Assembly: GCA_963833465.1 (NCBI GenBank)
Contig: CAWHXW010000001.1
Coordinates: 36,705-100,704, forward strand
Origin: Fen-1298 sp963833465
GTDB lineage: Bacteria; Bacteroidota; Ignavibacteria; UBA10030
DNA length: 64,000 nucleotides
Direction: 5' to 3'
Shown: piece after piece, positions 8,985 to 17,410 of the stretch
Numbering within the stretch: the stretch's first letter is position 1
How the letters are laid out: each line of letters opens with the position of its first letter
The notes under the pieces: generated by a model
The model's input: the letters and a program-made list of their open reading frames with translations, nothing else
Told to the model about the DNA's origin: nothing
The model's database searches: none
Program-made: the position numbers and the translations under genes

Positions 8985-9695
8985 TTGTTTTTAACAATTG
9001 CAAAAATAATTTTTCTGTTTCCTATTTCTTTAGTGCTTTCATTATTGGCATTTGGATCTATTCCTTTTGATAAAAAGGGGAATTTTTTTCGCTGGTGCCC
9101 ATGGGCTTGGTCAAAGTGTATTCTCTGGACTTTTGGCATCAAAGTAACCGTGAAGGGGCTTGAAAATATTAATCTCAATCAGCCGTACATTTTTGTATCG
9201 AATCATGCGAGCATGGCTGATATTCCTACAGTTATGGTGGCACTGAATGGTAAAGTTAATATTGTGTTTAAAAAAGAATTGACTTTGGTACCTATCTGGG
9301 GATGGGCGTTGCGATACGGGCATTTTATTATGATTGACCGCTCGAATCCACGGGATGCGATGGCAAGTATCGAACGAGCGGTACAAACTATTCGCAGCGG
9401 TCAATCTGTCATTTTGTTTCCGGAAGGAACGCGAACTATAAACGGAAAACTGCAGCCATTTAAGCGCGGCGCATTTACTCTGGCGGCAAAATCCGGAGTT
9501 CCAGTTGTACCAATGACTATCAATAATACATTTAGTATTATGCCAAAAGGATCTCTTAACGTCAAGCGTGCAGATATTTCAGTGATATTAGAGAAACCGA
9601 TTCCGATAGATGGGCTTGAAAATAAAACTGACGAATTAGAATTAATGAATAAGGTGCATAAACTAATCGAAAAGCATTATGTCGATCAATCGTGA
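8985..9695 (+). CDS. plsC: 1-acyl-sn-glycerol-3-phosphate acyltransferase (PlsC family)
   Basis: Adds the second acyl chain to lysophosphatidic acid in phospholipid synthesis, at the inner membrane. The acyltransferase motifs are NHASMAD (near residue 75, HX4D type) and FPEGTR (near 147), preceded by an N-terminal hydrophobic segment. Two TTG codons sit in tandem at 8982 and 8985; GGAAGGAG ends at 8978, so the second gives the better spacing. The gene leads a tight run with gatC, kdsB and pyrG, all on the same strand. Confidence 0.9.
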   Translation: MFLTIAKIIFLFPISLVLSLLAFGSIPFDKKGNFFRWCPWAWSKCILWTFGIKVTVKGLENINLNQPYIFVSNHASMADIPTVMVALNGKVNIVFKKELTLVPIWGWALRYGHFIMIDRSNPRDAMASIERAVQTIRSGQSVILFPEGTRTINGKLQPFKRGAFTLAAKSGVPVVPMTINNTFSIMPKGSLNVKRADISVILEKPIPIDGLENKTDELELMNKVHKLIEKHYVDQS

Positions 9696-9703
9696 GATAA
9701 AAT

Positions 9704-10000
9704 ATGGCAATAACGATAAAAGATGTTGAACACATAGCTAAACTTGCGAAATTAGAATTCACGGATGCTGAGAAGGAAAAGTTCACGTATCAGATGAATA
9801 AAATTTTAGACTACATGGAACAACTTAATACATTGAACACAGAGAATGTCGAACCTTTGTCACATGTTATTGAACTCAGTAATGTATTCCGCGCAGATGA
9901 AGTAAAGTACGGTGTATCAACTGAAGAAGCTCTGAAGAATGCTCCTGAGAAGAATGAACAGTTTTTCAAAGTACCAAAAGTAATTAGCGAGAAATCCTGA
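9704..10000 (+). CDS. gatC: Asp-tRNA(Asn)/Glu-tRNA(Gln) amidotransferase subunit GatC
   Basis: The small subunit of GatCAB, which converts misacylated Asp-tRNA(Asn) or Glu-tRNA(Gln) to the amide form. At 98 residues it has the family pattern: the start VEHIAKLAKLEFTDAEKEKF, the middle MNKILDYMEQLNTLNTENVEPL and the C-terminal RADEV. gatA and gatB are not in the window. Its TGA overlaps the ATG of kdsB (TGATG), which indicates translational coupling. Confidence 0.96.
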   Translation: MAITIKDVEHIAKLAKLEFTDAEKEKFTYQMNKILDYMEQLNTLNTENVEPLSHVIELSNVFRADEVKYGVSTEEALKNAPEKNEQFFKVPKVISEKS

Positions 10001-10770
10001 TGCTTGCAAAACCAATTGTTGTTGGAGTTATTCCGTCACGATACGCAGCGCAGCGTCTGCCTGCAAAACCGCTGGTTGATTTATGCGGCAAACCTATGGT
10101 ACAGCGAGTATATGAACAAGCAAAGAAATCCCGGTTACTTGACCGCGTCGTGATTGCAACAGATGATATACGGATTGAGGAAGTCGTCCGTCAATTCGGT
10201 GGTGACGTGATGCTTACATCAGAGGAGATTACGAGTGGAAGTGACCGTGTTGCCGCAATCGCATCGCAAGTAGAGGGTGACATCTTCGTGAACATTCAGG
10301 GAGATGAACCGTTGATTGTTCCAGAGATGATTGATCAGGGAATCCAACTTCTTATTGATGACACATCTGTTCAAGTTGGAACATTGATAAAGCAAATTTC
10401 TTCGCAGGAAGAATTATTTAATCCGAATGTAGTAAAAGTAGTGCGCAGCCATGACGGATTTGCACTTTACTTTTCTCGTTCAACTATTCCTTTTGTTCGC
10501 GGTGAAGCAGACGAGAAACGATGGCTTAAGCGGTGTATTTTTTATAAACATATCGGATTATACATTTTTCGGTGCAAGTTTTTAGTCCAATATGCACAAT
10601 TACCGATTTCTAATCTAGAGAACGCGGAAAAATTAGAACAACTGCGCATTCTTGAAGCGGGACATAAAATTAAAGCTGGTATAACGACATACGATAGCAT
10701 TCCTATTGATACACCGGAAGATGTTATTCGTGTCGTTGCAATATTACGGCAAACAATATCGAGCACTTAA
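10000..10770 (+). CDS. kdsB: 3-deoxy-manno-octulosonate cytidylyltransferase (CMP-KDO synthetase)
   Basis: Activates KDO with CTP for attachment to lipid A, so the organism makes a KDO-containing LPS. The 256-residue protein has the nucleotidyltransferase start IPSRYAAQRLPAKPL (about 11-25), NIQGDEPLI (near 99) and the C-terminal GHKIKAGIT...IDTPEDV. It overlaps gatC by one base and is followed after 11 bases by pyrG, which supplies its CTP; the pairing is sensible but also common. Confidence 0.95.
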   Translation: MLAKPIVVGVIPSRYAAQRLPAKPLVDLCGKPMVQRVYEQAKKSRLLDRVVIATDDIRIEEVVRQFGGDVMLTSEEITSGSDRVAAIASQVEGDIFVNIQGDEPLIVPEMIDQGIQLLIDDTSVQVGTLIKQISSQEELFNPNVVKVVRSHDGFALYFSRSTIPFVRGEADEKRWLKRCIFYKHIGLYIFRCKFLVQYAQLPISNLENAEKLEQLRILEAGHKIKAGITTYDSIPIDTPEDVIRVVAILRQTISST

Positions 10771-10781
10771 ACGAGAGACCA

Positions 10782-12410
10782 ATGGCTAGAAACAATGTAA
10801 AGTTTATCTTCGTGACAGGCGGTGTTGTCTCATCGCTTGGCAAAGGAATTGCTGCTTCTTCAATCGGAATGCTGCTTAAAGCACGCGGTCTGCGTGTGAC
10901 AATTCAAAAGTTCGATCCCTACATCAATGTTGATCCTGGAACGATGAATCCGTTTCAGCATGGTGAAGTATATGTAACTGAAGACGGCGCGGAAACAGAT
11001 TTAGATCTTGGCCACTATGAGCGGTTTCTCAATGAGAATATGACTCGTCAAAACAACACTACAACGGGTCAGGTGTATTACGAAGTAATTTCACGAGAGC
11101 GGCGTGGTGATTACCTCGGTGCAACGGTACAAGTGATTCCACATATCACAGATGAAATAAAGAATCGTCTATGGAATCTTGCTAAAACCAGTAAATATGA
11201 TGTCATTATTGTGGAAGTCGGAGGAACTGTTGGTGATATCGAAGGATTGCCGTTTCTTGAGGCGATACGTCAATTTAAGCACGATGTTGGGCGGCGCAAC
11301 GCTATTAATATCCACCTGACATTAATTCCATACATCAAATCAGCGGGGGAAATTAAAACTAAGCCTACGCAGCACAGCGTAAAGACACTTCTCGAAATTG
11401 GATTGCAGCCTGATATACTTATATGCCGCACAGAAAAACCTATATCAAAAGAATTGAAAGAAAAAATTGCCCTTTTCTGCAATGTGGAAACCCGTTCAGT
11501 GATTGAAGGAAGAGATGTCCAGTCTATTTATGAAGTTCCGCTTATTTATGAAAAAGAAAATCTTCCTGGTATCGTTATCGAAAAATTAAATCTTAAATGT
11601 GCTAAACCTAACTTAAAACAATGGCTTCGATTTGTCAATAAAGTAAAAAAACCAACCGGCAGCGTGCATATCGCTATTTGCGGAAAATATATTGAATTAA
11701 AAGATGCTTATAAAAGTATTTCTGAAGCATTTGTTCATGCTGGTGCCGAGAATGATGTAGAAGTACAACTGGATTGGGTTCGAGCTGAAGATGTAGAAGA
11801 TTATGGCGCTGAAAAATATTTGAAAGGCGCCGCCGGATTATTGGTTCCATGGGGATTTGGCAATCGTGGTATTGAGGGCAAAATTGATGCCATTAAATTT
11901 GCTCGGGAAAATAAAATTCCGTTCTTTGGAATATGTCTTGGTTTGCAATGTGCTGTGATCGAATTCGCACGTAATGTGTGCGGAATGAAGGACGCAAACA
12001 GCACTGAGTTCCGAAAGACTAAACATAACGTAATAGATATGATGTTAGAACAAAAGTCTGTAAGGAACCTGGGTGGTACGATGCGCCTCGGTGCATATCC
12101 TTGCACAATCCAAAAAGGATCAAATGCATACGCTGCTTACAGGAAAGAATTAGTGACGGAAAGACACCGCCACCGTTTTGAAGTAAATAATAAATTCAGA
12201 AAGAAGCTGGCGGATAATGGAATGATATTTAGCGGAATGTATATTAATAACGATTTAGTAGAAATTATCGAATTGCCTAAACATCCATGGTTTGTCGCAG
12301 TTCAGTTTCATCCTGAATTAAAATCTCGCCCGGTCGCACCGCATCCTTTATTTATAGGTTTTGTCAAAGCGGTTAAAGAGAAAAGTATAAAATCAATAAT
12401 CACAGAATAA
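10782..12410 (+). CDS. pyrG: CTP synthase
   Basis: Makes CTP from UTP, ATP and glutamine. The 542-residue protein starts with the synthetase domain (FVTGGVVSSLGKGIAASSIG, QKFDPYINVDPGTM) and ends with a class I glutamine amidotransferase (FFGICLGLQ with nucleophile Cys near 385, and VQFHPEL with the His/Glu of the triad). Length and motifs are complete. It is the fourth gene of the plsC-gatC-kdsB-pyrG run. Confidence 0.98.
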   Translation: MARNNVKFIFVTGGVVSSLGKGIAASSIGMLLKARGLRVTIQKFDPYINVDPGTMNPFQHGEVYVTEDGAETDLDLGHYERFLNENMTRQNNTTTGQVYYEVISRERRGDYLGATVQVIPHITDEIKNRLWNLAKTSKYDVIIVEVGGTVGDIEGLPFLEAIRQFKHDVGRRNAINIHLTLIPYIKSAGEIKTKPTQHSVKTLLEIGLQPDILICRTEKPISKELKEKIALFCNVETRSVIEGRDVQSIYEVPLIYEKENLPGIVIEKLNLKCAKPNLKQWLRFVNKVKKPTGSVHIAICGKYIELKDAYKSISEAFVHAGAENDVEVQLDWVRAEDVEDYGAEKYLKGAAGLLVPWGFGNRGIEGKIDAIKFARENKIPFFGICLGLQCAVIEFARNVCGMKDANSTEFRKTKHNVIDMMLEQKSVRNLGGTMRLGAYPCTIQKGSNAYAAYRKELVTERHRHRFEVNNKFRKKLADNGMIFSGMYINNDLVEIIELPKHPWFVAVQFHPELKSRPVAPHPLFIGFVKAVKEKSIKSIITE

Positions 12411-12465
12411 ATCATAAAATGAACAATTGATTCTACAAAAAGTTTCTGTAATTGGGGTTATTCAA

Positions 12466-13350
12466 ATGAATCGGTTAAACATACTTCTACAGTTATCGTT
12501 GGCAATTATTGCAGCAAATATTTTCTTAGCATGTTCAATATCATCAGAAAATCCCGAAGAGGATGAAATTTATTTTAAGCCTCTTGATCGGATTGTATAT
12601 AAGAAAGCCGGGGCTGGTACGTTTATCCTTACCCGTGAAGGCTATACTACGCGAATTGATGATGAATTAAAAGATTCACTTATACAAATACTTCGGCAGC
12701 AAAATAAACGATTGGATGAAGTATCGCAACATATGAATCTTCTAAATAAAAGAGAGAACGTCAATAACAGTGTCGATCTTCTTACAACTAACGGTCGCAT
12801 TTCAAATGAAATGTTGTTAGAAATGGTCAGAGATCAGAATCAACGGCTTAACGATGTCTTTGAACAGTTGAAACTTCTTTCCCAGAATCAAAATGAGCGC
12901 CATTCAAGACTTATCCCGCGTGACGAAGCGGTTCATGTTCGCCAATTTTCAACGCAAACAGTTTCCGAGTCTAAACATCTCACCGCTTCATTAAATTATG
13001 GAAAAGCGATTCAACTTTATCAGGATGGACAATATGAAAAAGCAATTGACGCGTTCGAAAAATTGTTGAATTCGAGAATCGAGCCAAAACTTGCAGACCG
13101 TTATCATTTTTGGATGGGTGTATGTTATTTTTATTTATTTAGAGGTCGTGAAGCAATCACTGAATTCTCAGAGGTGCTCAGATACACAAATTCAGATAAA
13201 ATAGAAGGCGCTTACTTTATGATCGGTCAATGCTTTGAACGTATAGGAGCAAAGAAATATGCAAAAATGGCATTTGAAAAAATACTGCAGATATATCCTC
13301 AGGGAAATCTTAAACAAATTACCGAAACAAAACTTGCGCTCCTGAAGTAA
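12466..13350 (+). CDS. TPR-containing lipoprotein, YbgF/CpoB-like
   Basis: 294 residues from the ATG at 12466; the frame opens at a TTG 39 bases earlier, but only the later start gives a proper lipoprotein signal, with IFLAC and Cys23 as the likely lipidated residue. After a low-complexity middle with two copies of a pattern like RQQNKRLDEVSQHMNLL (possible coiled coil), the C-terminal third holds tetratricopeptide repeats (YGKAIQLYQDGQYEKAIDAFEKLL, then two more units). This arrangement resembles the coiled-coil plus TPR protein CpoB/YbgF of the Tol-Pal system, but no tol or pal genes are adjacent. It may instead be a generic periplasmic scaffold. Confidence 0.75.
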   Translation: MNRLNILLQLSLAIIAANIFLACSISSENPEEDEIYFKPLDRIVYKKAGAGTFILTREGYTTRIDDELKDSLIQILRQQNKRLDEVSQHMNLLNKRENVNNSVDLLTTNGRISNEMLLEMVRDQNQRLNDVFEQLKLLSQNQNERHSRLIPRDEAVHVRQFSTQTVSESKHLTASLNYGKAIQLYQDGQYEKAIDAFEKLLNSRIEPKLADRYHFWMGVCYFYLFRGREAITEFSEVLRYTNSDKIEGAYFMIGQCFERIGAKKYAKMAFEKILQIYPQGNLKQITETKLALLK

Positions 13351-13423
13351 GGGGGAAATCTTCAGGAGCGCTATTGACGTCTCAATAAATCACATATCCA
13401 CCGAATGTGATCGCGCTGAGACG
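13336..13423. terminator. Pair of hairpins between convergent genes
   Basis: The first hairpin has perfect 12-bp arms (13336-13347 and 13360-13371) and includes the stop of the TPR gene. The second is nested: outer arms CGTCTCA (13378-13384) and TGAGACG (13417-13423) enclose inner arms ATCACAT (13389-13395) and ATGTGAT (13405-13411). Neither has a strong T-run. They lie between genes converging from both sides, so a two-way terminator role is likely. Confidence 0.55.
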
Positions 13424-13433
13424 AACACTGAAT

Positions 13434-14189
13434 TTACTTTGTCATAATCATTTTGCGTGTTGTACTTTCATTATTCGCATCTAACCGGGCAAAATATATA
13501 CCAGATGCTAATTTTTGTCCATTTATTGCATTGCTGTTCCATTCCACATTATAATTTCCAACTGATTGATATTGATCGACTAACCGGTTCACTTCTCGCC
13601 CCATAATGTCATACACGCTTAGCCGCACTTGTGCCGCTTTACTTAACTGGTATGCAATTCGCGTCGACGGATTAAAAGGATTAGGATAATTTTGACCAAG
13701 CAAAAATGATTTGGAATCACTGTTTTCTGCAATATTGGATTTGTTGTTCCATTCCAAATTATTAATAGTTACGCCAAGACTATCCGCTTGACTATTTGTC
13801 ACCATTACATTAGATAGAGAGACATTGGATAAATCAAATGAATTGATAATAGAAATAGAAAATCGTACAAGCACGCCTTGACCGACAGAAAAGGTTTTTT
13901 GTTCCGAGTTCAAAATTAAAACGTTAACAGTGGAATCATTCGGTTCATAAGAAGCAACGATCCATTGCGATCCAGCGGTAAGATTACCTTGTCCGACTTC
14001 ACCTAACACGACATCAGATGAAGTATGCAAACTGAACTGAACGCCAGCAATTAATTCAGAATTAGTAAGCTGAACTTCGAGAGTATTACTTGCAATCCGC
14101 ACTACCGAAAGATTATTGCCTGCAAATGTAATTGATGCCGAAATAAGCAGGCTTAATAAAATTCTATGATATCTTTTTCTCATCATCAT
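13434..14189 (-). CDS. Secreted protein with cohesin-like domain and T9SS type A sorting domain
   Basis: 251 residues. A signal peptide (about 1-23, ending SITFAG) is followed by a beta-rich domain of about 125 residues whose pattern (LEVQLTNSELIAGVQFSLHT... VLVRFSISI) resembles cohesin-type domains. The last 85 residues form a T9SS type A C-terminal domain: NYPNPFNPSTRIAYQLS, VYDIMGREV, LASGIYFARL, and the end RKMIMTK. Such domains direct export through the outer membrane and are then removed. The partner or ligand is unknown. It converges with the TPR lipoprotein gene and is not part of an obvious operon. Confidence 0.85.
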   Translation of the reverse strand: MMMRKRYHRILLSLLISASITFAGNNLSVVRIASNTLEVQLTNSELIAGVQFSLHTSSDVVLGEVGQGNLTAGSQWIVASYEPNDSTVNVLILNSEQKTFSVGQGVLVRFSISIINSFDLSNVSLSNVMVTNSQADSLGVTINNLEWNNKSNIAENSDSKSFLLGQNYPNPFNPSTRIAYQLSKAAQVRLSVYDIMGREVNRLVDQYQSVGNYNVEWNSNAINGQKLASGIYFARLDANNESTTRKMIMTK

Positions 14190-14476
14190 TTCAGTCGCCT
14201 TTCATCAAACTTCAACTAAAGAAGTTCATTCAGTGTGCCAATAGAAGAATGTTCACTCTTTAAAATGAAAAAACGAAGAAAGGACTAATAAATACTGTGA
14301 AAATGAAGATGGTTTTTATTTCTGCCGAGGGAAGAGAGTAGCTTAAATTGTGTAAGTTCTACAAATGTTTTGTACTCCTGAAATTTAGATTCTGAATAAT
14401 TGCATGGTACATACGACAAATCGACGAGCTTTGTGAAAAATTTATCGCTGCTTTTTAATTAAAAATTAATTCAGAT

Positions 14477-15010
14477 TTATTTCTGAGTATTACTACGCTG
14501 TTTTCTTGTCCGAGGTTTAGTAGTTTGCAGAAGTGGCTTTACTTGTGTTGTTTCTTGAGCTGACAATACTTCCTGAATTTTAGTGGATTGCTGTGATATT
14601 GAAGCAGATTCAGATGTTAGATGCAATTGGTGGTGTTCAAGACGCTTTATTTGCACCATTTCCTTTCTAATACGAGATGTCAAAATTAGAAGAACGATAT
14701 TCATTATACCAAGCAATGCCACAAGTGAATAAAGCCAAATAAAATGAACAGTGCTTTCTGCAGATGATTTCTGAATTCGTCGTTGGATTGTATCCACCTT
14801 ATTAATAATATTAACGTATGCCTGTACATTGCCCTGCATATATCCTTCATAAGCAGCGCATAGACTGTCTTCATGATAAGGAGAAACAAGATAAACAGGA
14901 ATCGGCGGTTCTTTGACATTTGAATTATCTTGAGCAATAGTTTTATTGAATTGAATGCAGCTTAAAAGAAGTATGCAAATTATGGATATCACCTTGAAAC
15001 TTTCTTTCAT
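14477..15010 (-). CDS. Unrecognised exported or membrane protein
   Basis: 177 residues, no family recognised. It starts with a signal-like hydrophobic segment (about 4-26, ending KTIAQ), has a short extracytoplasmic part, then a transmembrane helix (about 90-112, FIWLYSLVALLGIMNIVLLI). A basic coiled-coil-like region follows and it ends in a very basic tail (KPRTRKQRSNTQK). The topology suggests a single-span protein with its C-terminus in the cytosol. The 287 bases between it and the T9SS protein downstream hold nothing I recognise. Confidence 0.55.
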   Translation of the reverse strand: MKESFKVISIICILLLSCIQFNKTIAQDNSNVKEPPIPVYLVSPYHEDSLCAAYEGYMQGNVQAYVNIINKVDTIQRRIQKSSAESTVHFIWLYSLVALLGIMNIVLLILTSRIRKEMVQIKRLEHHQLHLTSESASISQQSTKIQEVLSAQETTQVKPLLQTTKPRTRKQRSNTQK

Positions 15011-15598
15011 TGAAAATTCCCTTCAATAATAATGAAATTCGTGGATTAAGTTAAGAAGACACATTGCTAAATGCAAACAAAAAGTAATTTAACAGTAGAT
15101 GGGTTCTTATAGAATTGCATAAGAAATGACATGAACAAAACAATACAAGTAAAAGAAATTTAATAAGTTTAAATCTATCAGGATTAACAATAGTTCGGTT
15201 GAAATGATTGTCGTTTGCCAGACATTAAAATCGATGTTCTAAAAATTGGAAATAGTTATGCGTTCGAAATTCAGATATCCCATCCTCAATAATTGAATGA
15301 TAGCTGTATCTTTTATGAAAAATCATTTGATATTGTCAAATAACATTTTTATCTTAGTAGTGTCAAATAACAGTACACCGTTATGGCTCCCTCGGGAGAC
15401 CTTTTCTGTAGAGTAAGTCCTGTGTCGCGAGTCGTTTGTTGGTGGTTCCATTCAATCCTTTGGCTTGAACACCTCAATAAAGATGTCACCGACTTCGTTG
15501 GGCCGTATCAATCCAGTAAAAGTGTTTTTGAGTAGAGTACGGCGTACACCCTGCCGGCGGTCGGCCGGTTTTTCAATCTTTATGAAAGGATATGTTCC
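15011..15598. promoter_or_regulatory. Long leader and upstream region of the cold-shock gene
   Basis: About 590 bases with no credible gene. A 12-base direct repeat TGTCAAATAACA occurs at 15334-15345 and 15361-15372. A GC-rich hairpin (CCGGC 15554-15558, GCCGG 15564-15568) followed by five T lies 26 bases before the csp start and resembles an intrinsic terminator or attenuator. Long structured leaders are typical of cold-shock mRNAs in other bacteria, and I infer a similar role here. Confidence 0.5.
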
Positions 15599-15802
15599 AT
15601 GGAAAAAGGAACAGTCAAATGGTTTAATGGAGCCAAAGGTTTTGGTTTCATTTCACGTGCAAGCGGCGAAGATGTATTCGTACACTTCAAAGCTATTACC
15701 AGTAATGGCTACAAGACACTCAATGAGGGTGACAAAGTAGAGTTTGAAGTTCAGCAAGGACCAAAAGGCCTCCAAGCTGCAAACGTTACAGTAGTTTCCT
15801 AA
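15599..15802 (+). CDS. Cold-shock domain protein (CspA family)
   Basis: 67 residues, the usual CspA length. It binds single-stranded RNA or DNA and acts as an RNA chaperone. The RNA-binding motifs are KGFGFI (RNP1) and VFVHF (RNP2); the start MEKGTVKWFNGAKGFGF is typical. The ATG at 15599 follows AAAGGA with good spacing. The leader contains an attenuator-like hairpin and the gene is followed directly by a clear terminator, so it is a single-gene transcript. Confidence 0.97.
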   Translation: MEKGTVKWFNGAKGFGFISRASGEDVFVHFKAITSNGYKTLNEGDKVEFEVQQGPKGLQAANVTVVS

Positions 15803-15823
15803 AAAACCATTTAGCGTTAAATC

Positions 15824-15860
15824 AAAAAACCCTATCGATGAGATGGGGTTTTTTGTTATA
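15824..15860 (+). terminator. Rho-independent terminator after the cold-shock gene
   Basis: Arms AAAAAACCCTATC (15824-15836) and GATGGGGTTTTTT (15842-15854) with a 5-base loop and a T-rich tail. Because the left arm begins with six A, it can also stop transcription from the convergent aldo/keto reductase gene. Confidence 0.9.
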
Positions 15861-15869
15861 GCCCTATTA

Positions 15870-16859
15870 TCATTTTCCCAGCCGCTGCATTTGCATTGCA
15901 GGGTAACGTTCTCCAGACGCCACACCTACTGGTAATGCCTCGTTTATTTTTTTTATATCTTCTAAAGTCAAATTGACGTTCACTGCTTTAATATTTTCTT
16001 GAAGATATTCCAATTTCTTTGTACCAGGGATCGGAACAATATCTTCTCCCTGTGCTAAGCACCAAGCAAGTGCTAATTGAGCTGGAGTGCATTTCTTTTC
16101 AGCTGCGAACTTCTCGATCTTCTCAACAATCTGTAAATTCCTTTTAAGATTCGCTTCTAAAAATCGCGGATGATTGCTTTTTCGGAAATCACCTTCTGCA
16201 AAGTCCGAAAGAGATTTATATTTTCCTGTTAAAAAACCTCTCCCCAATGGACTATAAGGAACAAATCCGATTCCCAGCAACCGGCACGTCGGAAGTATTT
16301 CCTTTTCGACATCGCGGGTCCATAGAGAGTATTCCGTTTGCAACGCTGTGATTGGATGAACTGCATATGCCTTCCTAATAGTTTCAGGTCCGGCTTCTGA
16401 AAGCCCGAGGTATCTGATCTTCCCCTCGCGTACAAGTTCCGACATTGCTCCTACGGTTTCTTCAATCGGAGTATTTGTATCAACCCGGTGCTGATAATAG
16501 AGATCGATGTGATCGATATTCAATCTACGCAAACTGTCTTCACACGCTGATTTGACATATTCGGGTCTGCCATTGATCCCTAAAAAGCTTCTATCGGCAC
16601 CCCGTACATTTCCGAACTTCGTAGCAATAAACAAACTCTCTCGTTTGCCTTGGATAGCTTTCCCGAGTAATTCTTCATTATGACCGACACCATACATATC
16701 GGCTGTATCGAAGAATGTGATGCCGAGACCAATCGCAGTATGAATCACGGCAATCGATTCACTGTCGTTAGCTTTGCCGTAAAACTCCGACATTCCCATG
16801 CATCCGAGACCAATTGCTGAAACAACAGGCCCATTTATTCCTAATCTTCGCTGATTCAT
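15870..16859 (-). CDS. Aldo/keto reductase
   Basis: 329-residue NADP(H)-dependent oxidoreductase with the (beta/alpha)8 fold. The catalytic tetrad is visible: Asp51 and Tyr56 (FDTADMYG), Lys81 (ATKFG) and His124 (YYQHRVD). The C-terminal VPIPGTKKLEYLQENIKA is the coenzyme-binding segment of the YajO/AKR13-like group. AAGGA precedes the ATG with suitable spacing. The physiological carbonyl substrate cannot be told. It is downstream of the GtrA gene on the same strand with a 95-base gap. Confidence 0.93.
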   Translation of the reverse strand: MNQRRLGINGPVVSAIGLGCMGMSEFYGKANDSESIAVIHTAIGLGITFFDTADMYGVGHNEELLGKAIQGKRESLFIATKFGNVRGADRSFLGINGRPEYVKSACEDSLRRLNIDHIDLYYQHRVDTNTPIEETVGAMSELVREGKIRYLGLSEAGPETIRKAYAVHPITALQTEYSLWTRDVEKEILPTCRLLGIGFVPYSPLGRGFLTGKYKSLSDFAEGDFRKSNHPRFLEANLKRNLQIVEKIEKFAAEKKCTPAQLALAWCLAQGEDIVPIPGTKKLEYLQENIKAVNVNLTLEDIKKINEALPVGVASGERYPAMQMQRLGK

Positions 16860-16954
16860 ATTCAGTTCCTTCCTGTATGAGATTATAGAAATATTTTATA
16901 TTATTTACTTATCTTGATAATCAAGATATTTTCGTTCAAGTTCCCAAGTCTAAT

Positions 16955-17380
16955 TTACAGTAAATGTTCGTTACTTGATGTTGATATTGAAGTCTTGAAC
17001 GTCCACCGGTCGTTTACTAAATAATTTAATATCGTACCGACCGTGATTCCTATAAGATTAGAAAGTAAATAATATATCCCTAACCAACCTGTAAGAATTA
17101 TCAGGAAAATATAATTGAAAAGAAAAGCAGTGCCAGCAACTCCAACGTGGTACCGCAAAAGCTTTATCCACAACGATCCGCCTCTATCCTTCCAAGTCCA
17201 AATATGATTTAAAAAGAAGTTTGAAATAATTGATAATTCTATCGCAATAAGACTTGCGATGTAGTAAGGAATTCTGAAATACTCAGTAAACAGATAGAGA
17301 ACACCCATGTTGACAACTACTCCGCTGCCGCCAACAACACAAAATTTGAGAATCCTAGAATTCAAAACTATTTCATACAA
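16955..17380 (-). CDS. GtrA-family membrane protein
   Basis: 141 residues with four predicted transmembrane helices and the GtrA pattern FCVVGGSGVVVNMGVLYLF...SNFFLNHIWTW...NYLVNDRWTF. GtrA-like proteins are thought to flip or help transfer polyprenyl-linked sugars for envelope polysaccharides. It starts 30 bases after the glycosyltransferase gene, so the two are probably co-transcribed and work in the same glycan pathway. Confidence 0.9.
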   Translation of the reverse strand: MYEIVLNSRILKFCVVGGSGVVVNMGVLYLFTEYFRIPYYIASLIAIELSIISNFFLNHIWTWKDRGGSLWIKLLRYHVGVAGTAFLFNYIFLIILTGWLGIYYLLSNLIGITVGTILNYLVNDRWTFKTSISTSSNEHLL

Positions 17381-17410
17381 CTTAAAACTCTTTCTCTCCG
17401 GCCGTCAAAA

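Noticed and set aside
15465..15740. 91-codon frame overlapping the cold-shock gene
   Set aside because: It runs in another frame through the highly conserved csp gene and shows no conserved motif.
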